Assembly: GCA_004151065.3 (NCBI GenBank)
Contig: NWUY0300011318.1
Coordinates: forward strand, 97,933-109,172
Direction: 5' to 3'
Origin: Larix sibirica
Lineage: Eukaryota; Streptophyta; Pinopsida; Pinales; Pinaceae
DNA: 11,240 bases
In this document: positions 1 through 7,760 of the stretch, piece by piece
Position numbering within the stretch: position 1 is the stretch's first letter
Layout: every line of letters starts with the position of its first letter
Notes under the pieces: generated by a model
The model's database searches: none
The model's input: the letters and a program-made list of their open reading frames with translations, nothing else
What the model was told of the DNA's origin: nothing
Position numbers and translations under genes: made by a program

Positions 1-33
1 TATCTCAAAAGAATCCTTGCATCATGTTGATCA
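1..33 (+). repeat. Probable 3' end of the 5' LTR
   Basis: The stretch before the internal region shares the decamer CTTGCATCAT (16-25) with the end of the downstream LTR (5044-5053). The flanking bases agree at roughly 16 of 25 positions when aligned ungapped. This fits two old, diverged LTRs, but the match is short. The exact LTR end is uncertain: it could be the CA at 23-24, the CA at 32-33, or even the CACA at 81-84. Confidence 0.45.
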
Positions 34-34
34 T

Positions 35-48
35 TTTGGTATACATCT
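35..48 (+). other. Possible degraded primer-binding site (initiator tRNA-Met type)
   Basis: The sequence TTTTGGTAT begins just after the presumed LTR end. The first six bases of the common plant retrotransposon PBS complementary to initiator tRNA-Met (TGGTAT) are present at 37-42, but the following bases do not match. The position is right and the motif is weak. A second weak candidate, TTTGGTGTTACATC, lies at 85-98. Confidence 0.3.
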
Positions 49-174
49 CTGACAAACTTTTTTATGTGGACCAACAATACCACATTTGGTGTTACATCTT
101 AAAAGACTCTTCTTTTACTACTTTTCATTTTGAGATAAGTTAGTGTTAATAATCTTTAGTTCATAAGTTTTTGC

Positions 175-1205
175 ATGGTCTACACCCGCAATCGAACAAA
201 CATGGAGGACCCACAAATAGATCCACCCAATGACACTAAGGATATGGAATCAATGGTTACGACAACGACATTCAGTTGACCAGATCAACTTCACTATGGC
301 TTAAACCAACCTCAATATGGCTAACCAACAACAACTTATTGATTTCATCACTCGACATGTGGGACTCGCACCCCGAAAAGAGGCTCTAGCCAATGAAACA
401 TTTGAAAATGAAGAATATATCTCTCACACTCTCTTTGCAAAAACCCAGTCTCCATACTTTCCAAATAACAATTCATGGCATTGATTCCCAAATGTTGACA
501 TGTGCAAATTTGACGGCTTAGATCCATCAAGTTGGGTTACCTAAATGGAACAATATTTTGCTCTCCATGGAATTAAGGATGATCTCCAAAATTTAAAAGT
601 GGGGGTATTATATTTAGACTCAAAACATTGGCAATGGTACCAAAAACCTTATCATCGTTATGTTCCTTGGAGTTAATTTGTGAAGATCTTTCATGACCAT
701 TTTGAAATAGATACTGACTACCTAGGAAGGTTGACCAAATTATGCAAGAGCATCATAGTTTTGGACTGTATTACAACATTTGAGAAATTTGCAATCAATA
801 TAGATTGCCTCTTATATTCTTTTTTTTCTTCAGAAATGCTTCATTAGTTTCCTCAAAGATGAAATTTCAGCACATCTCATTATGTAGTGCCCCACAACCT
901 GGTTAGAAGCATAGAGCTAGAGAAGTCAAAATGGTGATAAATTCCCAATCCAAAATACCTTCATTCCCTACTCACTCTATGTATCCTATGTCTACTGCTC
1001 CCAGTAGATCTAACACACCACCATTAAAAATCCAAAAAGTTATCTCTTGATGCAATGGCTAAACGTCAACACCTTAGCCTTTGTTATAACTATGATGAAA
1101 AATATTTTGACGACATAATGCAAAGAACATATTTTTTTCCAAATAGATGTATCCCCACATGAGCACCCATAAGACATACCAATTAAAGGAACTTGTGAAC
1201 CAGAA
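175..1205 (+). pseudogene. gag: gag remnant (capsid-like domain and broken CCHC zinc knuckle)
   Basis: Gag packages the element RNA into virus-like particles. The likely start is the ATG at 175, which opens with the residues MVYTRNRT, a typical plant gypsy Gag N-terminus of the MV-x-TR type. The reading then shifts to the frame of position 317. The conserved retrotransposon Gag core is clear at about 503-640, with FDGLDPSSW followed by MEQYFALHGI and a Leu-Asp-x3-Trp motif near 615-632. A second conserved part (KLCKSIIVLDCITTFEKFAI) lies near 740-800, followed by CFISFLKDEISAHLI after a frameshift near 835. The zinc knuckle appears at 1079-1100 as LCYNYDEKYF: the first Cys is kept, the second is Tyr (1091-1093), and the usual Gly-His-x-Cys segment is not readable. 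Stops occur at 482-484 and 542-544, among others. The protein cannot be made. Confidence 0.85.
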
Positions 1206-1720
1206 ATCAGGGATATTACTCCATCCATGGAAGATGACAACTTATTACAAGATTCTAGGGAGGAACCCCAAATCTCGTTCCATGCCTTATCAAGTTTTTC
1301 AACACCCCAAACATTGATTTTGATAGGTTACATCAAGCATTGTCAAGTCATTGTACTATTTAACAATGGCAACACTCAACATTTTATTCACGGGAGAGTG
1401 TCAAAAGAAACCCAATGCTATGTCCATCCTATATCAAATTTATAGATTATGATAGCAAATGGTGGTAAGATTAAATGTGGGGGACCCTATGAAAATGTGA
1501 AACTCCAAATGGGTGACTACCATCTTGAAACACATTTGTTCACTATTTAAATAGGTGGTTGTGATGTAGTTTTGGGGAAGAATGGATAAGGACTTTATTA
1601 CCAATCACCATGGATTTCAAGGAACTATATATCAACTTTTCTAAGGAAGGGTACAAACATCATCTCAAGGGGATTACTTCAGGTTCTCCATAAATTATCA
1701 CCTCCCACCTTATGGATAAT
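1206..1720 (+). pseudogene. Retroviral-type aspartic protease remnant, active site lost
   Basis: This is the protease segment of the gag-pol polyprotein. The open stretch 1227-1445 contains the family signature around the catalytic site, ISFHALSSFSTPQTL, then VIVLFNNGNTQHFIH. The catalytic Asp-Ser-Gly triplet reads Asn-Asn-Gly (1362-1370), so the nucleophilic Asp is gone. Downstream are the conserved MIANGGKIKCGGP segment (near 1450-1485), the LQMGDYHLETHLFTI segment (near 1504-1550) and the GGCDVVLG flap-side motif (near 1555-1578). Stops interrupt at 1443 and near 1549. A frameshift follows VVLG, after which ITMDFKELYINF is readable near 1604-1640. The shift from the gag frame occurs between about 1140 and 1200. 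Assignment is secure; function is lost. Confidence 0.85.
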
Positions 1721-2035
1721 TTATTGAAGAAAGGCCACTCTGTTATTATTGCACAATTCAATGCTATCCAAGTAATGGGCACACCCCCATAAGACATTCA
1801 TCTTGATTTGTAGTTGGTTCTCTGCAAACATCAACAGTTTTTTTAAACACCCAAGGGTTTATCACCAACATGTGGGGAGCACAACCATGGTATTACACAA
1901 ATTCTAGGTATTCAACCCCCTAATGCATTCCCTTATTTCCACCCATTTTCACAATAGAATAAATAGAAAAAATACAATTCATGAGTTATTGGAGGTTGGA
2001 ATAATCCATTCCAGTACAAGTTAGTATTCCTCACC
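1721..2035 (+). pseudogene. Protease-RT connector of the gypsy polyprotein, heavily decayed
   Basis: This stretch links protease and RT. Readable islands on the plus strand are LLKKGHSVIIAQFNAIQ (about 1721-1771), HGITQILGIQPPNAFPYF (about 1891-1944) and ELLEVGIIHSSTS (about 1985-2023). The last two correspond to the conserved lead-in before the RT palm in gypsy elements. At least two frame changes and several stops separate them. No independent gene is seen. Confidence 0.65.
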
Positions 2036-2780
2036 AATGGCTATGGTATTGAAAAAAGAAGGAACTTGGTGCATGTGTCCAGATTTTTGGGCTCTCAATA
2101 AGTTAACTATCAAAGATAAATTTCCCATTATGTTCATTGATGATCCCTTGGATTAGCTTCACGGTGACTAGTTCTTCACTAAACTAGACCTTGGGTCTAG
2201 ATACCACCAAATCAATATGAAAGAAATAGACATCCCTACAATAGCTTTCTGCACCCATGAGGATCATTATGAGTTCTTAGCCATGCCTTTTGGCCTTTGC
2301 AATGCTCCATCCACATTTCATTGCCTCATGAACAATATTTTTCACCCTTTCCTCTGCATTCTTGTGTTGGTTTTATTTAATGATATCTTGATCTACAACA
2401 CCACATAGAGCATGTTGATCGTGCCTTGCAATTACTTAGAGACCACCAGTTATTTGTGACTCATTCCAAATGTGCTTTTGTGGTTATTGAGGTTGAATAC
2501 GTGGGTCACACTGTGAGTCAGGATGGAGTGGTAGTGGACCCAAAGAAAGTGGTTGCTATGCAATATTGGCCACACCCCAAGATCCTCAAGAGATTGCATG
2601 GGTTCTTAGGATTAACAAGGTACTACAGGACGTTTGTGAAAAATTATGGCAAAATTACAACCCCCTTAATGTCATTGCTAAAAAAGAACTCCTTTGTCTG
2701 GAGCAACGAAGTTAACCAAGCCTTCTCTTCCTTAAATGATGCCATGTGCACTACTCCAATATTAGTAATTCCTTATTTCA
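2036..2780 (+). pseudogene. Ty3/gypsy reverse transcriptase remnant
   Basis: The RT copies element RNA to DNA. Reading in the frame of position 2217, the fingers and palm show KKEGTWCMCPDFWALNKLTI (about 2055-2114). Motif A follows with [15 protein letters not shown], whose catalytic Asp is kept at 2187-2189, then [20 protein letters not shown] near 2250-2310. The motif C catalytic pair, normally Asp-Asp in FFDDILIYS, reads Phe-Asn-Asp-Ile (2376-2387), so the first Asp is Asn (2379-2381). A TAG at 2406-2408 and a frameshift follow. The thumb and connection continue in the next frame through 2426-2780, with SKCAFVVIEVEYVGHTVSQD, HGFLGLTRYYRTFVKNYGKI and PLMSLLKKNSFVWS. Extra stops lie near 2154 and 2169. 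Identity is certain; activity is not possible. Confidence 0.95.
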
Positions 2781-3246
2781 CTAAAACTTTTGTCCTAGAA
2801 TGTGATGCCTCCATAAGAGGTCTTGGGGCAATATCGATGCAAGAAGGATGCCCTTTGGCCTTCACTGGTAAGTAGTCACTATGATAAAAAATTTGGGCAA
2901 ATCAACATATGAAAAATAGATGATGGTTATCCTTCACATAGGCAAGACATCAAACCCTGATTTAATAGGGACGCATTTCCAAATTAAGCTTCACCATCGT
3001 AGTTTTAAATATTTTCTTGAACAAAGGTTGTCATCTCCAGAACAACATAAGTGGATCACTAAAATGTTGGGGTATGATTATGAGATTATACATAAGAAGG
3101 GTAGAGGAAACACGGTGGTTGATGCATTGTATAGGAAATTTGAAGAGGAGGGATCTCTCTTTGCATTGTCCTTACCAATTCTAGGTTGGCTCAAGAAAGC
3201 ACATCAAGAATGGATAGTGACTGACACCATAGTGCAACTCATCTAA
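2781..3246 (+). pseudogene. RNase H remnant of the gypsy pol, catalytic residues lost
   Basis: The RNase H domain removes the RNA strand during reverse transcription. The first catalytic Asp is present in FVLECDAS (2804-2806). The Glu of the Tyr-Glu-Lys-Glu motif is replaced by a TAG stop (2917-2919). The Asp of the Thr-Asp-His motif reads His (2992-2994). The final Asp is present in VVDALYRK (3121-3123). Between them, SFKYFLEQRLSSPEQHKW and GYDYEIIHKKGRGN are typical of plant gypsy RNase H. A frameshift and several stops fall at 2873-2910, and the region then reads open from 2920 to the TAA at 3244-3246. Confidence 0.92.
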
Positions 3247-4405
3247 TGACTTAAGGAAGATATGAACCCTCCTACAGGGTATATCTGGCACCAAGATACA
3301 TTGCATTATAAAGAGTACAGTTTCCTAGGATTGAATTCATACTTGAAGCAAAGAATCTTAGAGGAGTTACATTCATCACCCTCAATAGGTCACTTGAGAT
3401 TTCATAAAACCTATGAAAGGATTAAGCACGTATTGTTTTTGGAAGGCATGAAAACTATCATCCAAACCTTTGTTGCATCCTGCGACACTTGCCAAAGAAA
3501 CTAGGGTGACACAATGAAGTCGCTAGGGGCCTTGTAGTCACTTACAATTCCGACACATCTATGGACTAATATTCCTAAAGCTGTTAATAAATCAACCATC
3601 ATAGAGATCATCAATTGTCTTTCAAAATATACCCACTTTTTTGCATTGTCACACCCTTTAACGCCATCATTAGTTACTAAAGCCTTCATGGATAAGATTT
3701 TTAAATTACGTGGCATGCCCACTTCCATTGTCTTTGATTGAGAACCTACCTTCAGAAGCAAATTTTGGCAGGATTTATTTAAACTTCAAGGTATCCAGTT
3801 GAACTCAACACATCCTATCACCCACAAGCAAATGGCACTCAAAAGTAGTGAATAAGTTATTAGTAACTTATTTGAGATGCTTTGCTTGAAAGAAGTCGCA
3901 CAAATGGGAATAATGGCTTTCTCTTGCAGAATGGTGGTATAATACCACTTATCATGGTGCCTCCAAAATGACCCCATATGAAGTAGTCTATGGTCANGAT
4001 GGAGCTACCAAAATGACCCCATATGAAGTAGTATATGGTCAAAAACCCTTGTATGTGTTTCCTATTCACCAACCACTTTTTGGGTCCATGTAGTGGATAA
4101 CACACTCCGCACCATAGAGGCTATTCTCCAATCACTTAAGGACAATTTTCCTATGGCTCAAAATAGAATGAAAAAATAGGTGGATCAACATTGCTCATAA
4201 CGTTCGTTTGTAGAAGAGGATCATGTGTCTCTCCTTTTTAAACCTTATAAACAGACATCACTCAAAAATAACCTCCATTAGAAACTAGCCCCAAAGTTCT
4301 ATGGACCTCACAAGATCCTACAATGCATTGGACGAGTGGCCTACAAGCTAGCTCTACCAGATCACTTCAAGATTCACCTGGTCTTTCATTTATATTGCCT
4401 AAAAA
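3247..4405 (+). pseudogene. Ty3/gypsy integrase remnant
   Basis: Integrase inserts the cDNA into the host chromosome. The N-terminal zinc finger is intact, with His at 3370-3372 and 3391-3393 and Cys at 3481-3483 and 3490-3492. The catalytic core is broken. The segment holding the first Asp is missing between Trp (3562-3564) and Pro-Lys (3571-3576), consistent with an in-frame loss of roughly eight codons. The second Asp survives (3736-3738) but is followed directly by TGA. The Glu codon after YHPQANGTQ falls on a one-base deletion at 3843-3844. Beyond it lie LSLAEWWYNTTYHGASKM, a duplicated segment, MAQNRMKK, and the C-terminal module [13 protein letters not shown] through FHLYCLKKV (about 4283-4407). 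Stops also occur at 3502-3504 and near 3535. Family assignment is secure. Confidence 0.93.
3953..4042 (+). repeat. 45-bp in-frame tandem duplication in integrase, with N at the junction
   Basis: Two adjacent 45-bp units, 3953-3997 and 3998-4042, differ at five positions among the 44 comparable bases. The differences are 3953/3998, 3958/4003, 3961/4006, 3962/4007 and 3989/4034. Each encodes a 15-residue unit ending in KMTPYEVVYG followed by Gln or an undetermined residue, where the family normally has one copy. The last base of the first unit is the window's only N (3997). The unit is a multiple of three, so frame is kept. Confidence 0.95.
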
Positions 4406-4630
4406 AGGTGGTGGGATGCGGGCCAAGTTACTATAACTTTATGAGGAAGGTTTAATTTGGCTCCAGCTAGAAGTAGCATTGGATACCAAGGAACATCTAT
4501 TGTGTAGGTTGACAACCAAAGAAGTCTTGATCCACTAGAAAGATATACAACTAGAAGATGCCACCTTGGAACCTGAAGGTATTTTGTAACAATTTCCTCA
4601 TCTTTAGCCTTGAGGACAACATTTCTCTCA
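4406..4630 (+). pseudogene. Chromodomain-like C-terminal tail of the gypsy integrase
   Basis: After the integrase C-terminal module, a degenerate stretch reads [20 protein letters not shown] and then RLTTKEVLIH, a TAG (probably a former Trp codon), then KDIQLEDATLEPEGIL. This matches the pattern of a chromovirus chromodomain, where a Val-Leu-Ile-x-Trp-Lys strand is followed by Glu-Asp-Ala-Thr-Trp-Glu. Here the second aromatic is Leu. The chain ends with a Phe-Pro-His-Leu motif and LEDNISLKRGGHV immediately before the 3' LTR. In intact elements the domain steers insertion by reading histone marks. Decay makes the domain class probable rather than certain. Confidence 0.6.
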
Positions 4631-4643
4631 AACGAGGAGGGCA
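4631..4643 (+). other. Polypurine tract next to the 3' LTR
   Basis: The purine-rich AACGAGGAGGGCA lies directly before the TG that opens the LTR at 4644. This is the position and composition expected for the primer of plus-strand DNA synthesis in LTR retrotransposons. Confidence 0.7.
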
Positions 4644-5052
4644 TGTTAGGGTCATATCCTACCCCCTTACTTTAGGAGTTATCCAAGTAATGTATGCGAC
4701 CATCTCTTTTGAATAAGGCTGAGTAGTTGGTAGTGAAACAATTAATTAATGTAAAAAGGGTATGTCTATTAATTAAGACTCACTAGGTAGTTGGTACTCA
4801 TTGATTATGGGACCAATTCAAATAGTTAGGGTTTTGGGATATTGAAAGCCTATTTAAAGAGCATGGATTATTTTGTCAAGAATTGTATATTGGAGCTCTA
4901 CCCATGTGAATGGTCACCCAACCTTAAGAGGCAAGTGAGCATTGCTTTCTCAAGTTATTATCATAATACAAGGGTTATTTTTGCAACATCTCTCTTTTCA
5001 TTTACCTTTGTTATCGGTTATTCTGCACTATAATCTATGGTTTCTTGCATCA
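4644..5052 (+). repeat. 3' LTR of the gypsy element
   Basis: The LTR begins TGTTAGGGTC after the purine tract. It probably ends at TTCTTGCATCA (5042-5052), which matches the 5' LTR remnant, giving a TG...CA element of about 409 bp. Alternative ends are AACA at 5097-5100, which makes a 4-bp inverted repeat with the TGTT start, or CACA at 5102-5105. It contains a TATA-like CTATTTAAAG (4850-4859), fitting the LTR promoter. An open stretch at 4842-5033 shows no protein signature and is treated as non-coding LTR sequence. Confidence 0.7.
4850..4859 (+). promoter_or_regulatory. TATA-like box of the LTR promoter
   Basis: CTATTTAAAG lies about 206 bases into the 3' LTR, the usual place for the U3 core promoter of plant gypsy LTRs. 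The motif is common in AT-rich DNA, and the element is dead. Confidence 0.4.
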
Positions 5053-5054
5053 TA

Positions 5055-5970
5055 AATATTTGTATATCCTATGTTGTGTTAAGTTCCAGGCTTAAGAACA
5101 CCACAAGAAAACATTGGGAATTGGCTTTTGATTTCAAGGAAACTCTTACGGTGTCACATCAGAGGACCATCTACGTTGGAAGGTGTTGAAATTCTAGGGG
5201 AGTCATGCTCAGTCTAAGGATACTCCCTTATAAGCAAACAATCCTAATTGGGGATTCATTGGACACGGTGACCTCCATGACTTTTCAACAAAGAGAATAG
5301 GACATGATGACCAAGACAAACTCACACCAAGATAGAAAAAGGAAAGGCCCCAGTAAAGGAGGAGGATGTTGAAATCCTAAACCATCTTCGTCACAGCTGA
5401 CCCCATAAGGTGAACATTCCTCCCTGAAAGACCTCGAGGAGAATTCCCTGTGTCCAACAGGAAACCAAGGTTACAGCTAGGAATTTTAAACAATCTCATT
5501 CTGAAGCTATTATTAGGGAGATTGGCAACATGGAACAAAGGGATATAGCCAGAAGGAGATTCACCTCAACATAGTGAGTGGATAGAGAAGTGCTCAAGTA
5601 GATCCTACACATAAGGTTTTTGCAAAGTCAAGACACAAAATTGTCCAAATTGACCGAGATTTATTGGCTAGTGAAGCTTTTGATCACCGCAACCTATTGA
5701 AGAAAATGAATCCAAAAGTCAGGACACCATAGTCAAAAAGTTGGAGACAATGGAGGCAAGGTATGATTCCTTAATTCAAGTTCGTTGAGGACTAAAAGCA
5801 AGAATCACTAAGGAAAGGTTTAAGCCTCAACCCAAAGACACCCTAGGGAAGTTGGAGGAAGACATGCAACAAACTCCCCAGCATGACAATATTGTCCTAG
5901 TCTCATACTCTGATATGGATATGTTATCATCCCAAGCCTCTCTCCATGTGCCATCGAGTCTTTGATTTCT
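5055..5970 (+). other. Unassigned spacer with coding-like plus-strand fragments
   Basis: No family was recognised here. The region is less AT-rich than its surroundings. On the plus strand it gives short, hydrophilic, coding-like fragments broken by stops and frame changes. The clearest is about 5690-5930, reading ENESKSQDTIVKKLETMEAR, one stop after DSLIQVR, then GLKARITKERFKPQPKDTLG and KLEEDMQQTPQHDNIV. It is rich in Lys and Glu with spaced Leu/Ile, so a coiled coil is possible. Others are RKRKGPSKGGG near 5337-5370 and RNFKQSHSEAIIREIGN near 5480-5530. It could be a Gag-like or ORF1-like protein of another retroelement, or a decayed host gene fragment. None of these could be confirmed. 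Confidence 0.35.
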
Positions 5971-6348
5971 TTTGTTAATGACAACAGTAAGCAAGCTCTA
6001 TTTTGTCCAGTTAGTTTTTATGTTCTTAGACCTGCCCTGCAACTTCAATCCCAATAGTCAAGGGCATGCTATTAGTTTGAATTTTGTAAAAACTATGTCA
6101 TACACAAACTCAATAGATATAAAATGTTGGCAAGAAGTAAGGTATGCTTTTGTTCATAATCAATATGTAAGTAATAGTCTATAGCTCCTATGTCACATAA
6201 GCTTCAAGCTTGTAGATCTATCTTAGCATATTATACATGGATGACCAAATGTAACTTTTTGTATATTAATAAAATAGTTATTAAAAAAACTTAAATTTAT
6301 TATAATCCCAAATCTATCATAAATTAAAATGAATGAGATCTTTTCAAA
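5971..6348. other. AT-rich spacer without recognisable gene
   Basis: The open stretch 5972-6184 on the plus strand shows no domain signature and its composition looks non-coding. Apart from an AATAAA and A-run near 6268-6289 and the LINE insertion edge at 6348/6349, nothing specific is seen. Confidence 0.5.
6268..6289 (+). other. Possible polyadenylation signal and A-run (retrotransposed 3' end?)
   Basis: AATAAA (6268-6273) is followed ten bases later by seven A (6283-6289). The arrangement resembles the 3' end of a retrotransposed transcript on the plus strand, possibly belonging to the unassigned block at 5055-5970. In AT-rich DNA it may arise by chance. Confidence 0.25.
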
Positions 6349-6382
6349 TTTTTTATTTTTTTTATTTTTTATTTTTATTTTT
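6349..6382 (-). repeat. A-rich 3' tail of the LINE
   Basis: On the minus strand this is an irregular A5-8/T repeat (AAAAAT-like units), preceded a few bases upstream by AATAAA-like sequence near 6398-6404. An A-rich tail of this kind marks the 3' end of target-primed non-LTR insertions. Confidence 0.85.
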
Positions 6383-6839
6383 GAGGAAAAAAATCGTAAT
6401 TTTATTATCAGAGATATAAAATTACATTGAGCACATATATGTCAAGCATATATTCATAGCAAAGAGTCTCAAAGACTTCCCATTAAATGTCCAAAATAAA
6501 CAAAAATTCAAAAATATTTGCATCATATCTTTCACTACTTGTAGTATTACTGTTGAAGAGTCGAGAACCTGTTTCATTTAATTGTTGATATAAGCTGCCA
6601 TTTTTTGTTGTTCACAACAAAACTCCTTTAATGACTATTCACCTTCAATATGTAGATGATTTACATTCATATAATGTTCACCACAAGATGTTCTGCAAAA
6701 CTTTGTACTATATTCCAGACAAACGATCCCTGTCAAAAGTAGACACTGTTATCATGTGTTCTGTTCTAAAGGAATATTGGGGCCTTCTATGAATGGCCTA
6801 TAAACATGCATCTGTTATCATGTGTTATGTTCCCTTTAT
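6383..6839 (-). other. LINE 3' untranslated region
   Basis: Lying between the end of the RNase H domain and the A-rich tail, this 450-base stretch has no conserved protein reading. It includes a pair of 21-base direct repeats, 6746-6766 and 6812-6832. The proximal part may still encode the last residues of ORF2. Confidence 0.6.
6746..6832. repeat. Pair of 21-bp direct repeats, 66 bp apart
   Basis: CTGTTATCATGTGTT followed by CTGTTC at 6746-6766 and by ATGTTC at 6812-6832: 20 of 21 bases agree. The 66-base period equals 22 codons. The 45 bases after each copy do not match, so this is a dispersed pair, not a tandem array. Confidence 0.85.
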
Positions 6840-7377
6840 CCAATCGATATCCCTCCTTAGATAAGGCATCTGCATTTTTGTTTCTTTCCCTATAAACATT
6901 CATGCATGAGAATGTATTAAAGTTTGCCACAATAGAATTTAATTCAAAAAGAAGAGAGTGTAAGTATGTGTGAGTGCATCAATGAGTTTTTCTAATCCAA
7001 TTGATGACCAACATGGAGTCACCAAACACTTGTAGGTCACGACGGCCTTTTTCTAAGGCAAAGAGAAGCATTGTTTTTAGGGCCAAAATTTATGCATAGT
7101 TGTTTGAATCTTCCTCGAACCCTAAGCTAATATGAAAGTAGTGATCATGATCGAACAAATAGAGTACAAAGCCTCCCCCACATAGCTCCCTATTCCTTTG
7201 TGATGATCCATCAAAATATTCCCAATGAAGATTTGCATTGATTTCTTCCACTCTGGTTGCTCGTGACTTAACAACCCTATTCCCTTGTGTAAAGAAGGGA
7301 ATGATGCCAATTATATTTGAGACAATAACCTCAGGGACTATGATATTCTCATGGAAAATTATGTTGTTCATGTTCAC
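6840..7377 (-). pseudogene. C-terminal RNase H domain of LINE ORF2
   Basis: This domain would cleave RNA in RNA/DNA hybrids during target-primed reverse transcription. It reads in one frame on the minus strand with only two stops. The first catalytic Asp lies in HWEYFDGSS (7210-7212), followed by CGGGFVLYL. The catalytic Glu expected after SNNYA is a TAA stop (7090-7092). The next Asp is in FGDSMLVINWIRK (7018-7020), and the last is in RERNKNADALSKEG (6868-6870). A TGA also follows the Trp-Ile-Arg-Lys-Thr-His segment near 6979. The order Asp, Glu, Asp, Asp with a final Ala-Asp-Ala-Leu-Ser-Lys block fits the RNase H found at the C-terminus of some plant L1 elements. Its position after zf-RVT supports this. 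Confidence 0.88.
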
Positions 7378-7760
7378 CCAAACTCCCCATCAAATGATGA
7401 AAGGAAAATCTTTATGCTGGCTACATGCTGGAGTATTAAGCCACCCCCACAGAGTCTCTTCCATCAAATTTCCACTCCAATAATAATTTATCCCAATCTG
7501 ACTAGAACAACTTTTCCAAACCGCCCTGGTGAAAACACAGTTGATAAATATATGCAAAACTATCTCTTTGTTTTCTTTACACAGGAAGCACCAATTTGGA
7601 CCTTCTAATCTGCATTTTCATAAATTATCCCCAGTTGGAATTTTATTCGCTAGTGCGCACCACATCAACAGACGTGCCTTTGGGGGGCTCATAATCTTCC
7701 AAATCTTCTTTCACCACCAAGTATTTAGTTCATCCTCTTGAGTCTTCATTAGTTATCCGA
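7378..7760 (-). pseudogene. zf-RVT (Cys/His) region of LINE ORF2
   Basis: The minus strand reads KKIWKIMSPPKARLLMWCAL, then ANKIPTGDNL and, after a stop, KCRLEGPNWCFLCKENKEIV with LHIFINCVFTRAVWKS. This is the plant LINE zf-RVT pattern: Trp-Lys-x-Ile-Trp near the start, a Cys-x2-Cys pair (near 7575-7590), then His-x4-Cys, then a Trp. The Cys and His ligands are all present, although stops occur. The module is thought to help bind nucleic acid. The part between it and RNase H (7378-7530) is a less conserved connector. Confidence 0.85.

Larger units (their letters stand above)
1..5052 (+). mobile_element. Degenerate Ty3/gypsy (chromovirus-like) LTR retrotransposon, 5' LTR cut by window edge
   Basis: The plus strand carries, in the standard Ty3/gypsy order, remnants of gag, aspartic protease, reverse transcriptase, RNase H, integrase and a chromodomain-like tail, then a purine-rich tract and an LTR. 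Protease-RT-RNase H-integrase order distinguishes Ty3/gypsy from Ty1/copia, where integrase precedes RT. The coding region moves through all three frames: gag mostly in the frame of position 317, protease in that of 1227, early RT in that of 2217, late RT in that of 2426, and RNase H and integrase in that of 2920. It also contains many stop codons, so it is a non-autonomous fossil. The chromodomain-like residues near 4500-4570 point to a chromovirus clade; the exact clade cannot be fixed by eye. The 5' LTR start lies off the window, so target-site duplications cannot be tested. Confidence 0.93.

Noticed and set aside
348-530. Minus-strand open frame over gag
   Set aside because: It is antisense to the readable Gag core and has no domain of its own.
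3501-4105. Three minus-strand open frames over integrase
   Set aside because: They lie antisense to clear integrase motifs; one includes the N and merely mirrors the 45-bp repeat.
4399-4644. Minus-strand open frame over the chromodomain-like tail
   Set aside because: It is antisense to the polyprotein C-terminus and shows no recognisable family.
4842-5033. Plus-strand open frame in the 3' LTR as a small gene
   Set aside because: It lies wholly within the LTR and has no domain or signal peptide that I can support.
7238-7741. Plus-strand open frames over the LINE zf-RVT and RNase H regions
   Set aside because: They are shadows of the minus-strand LINE ORF2, whose motifs are conserved.
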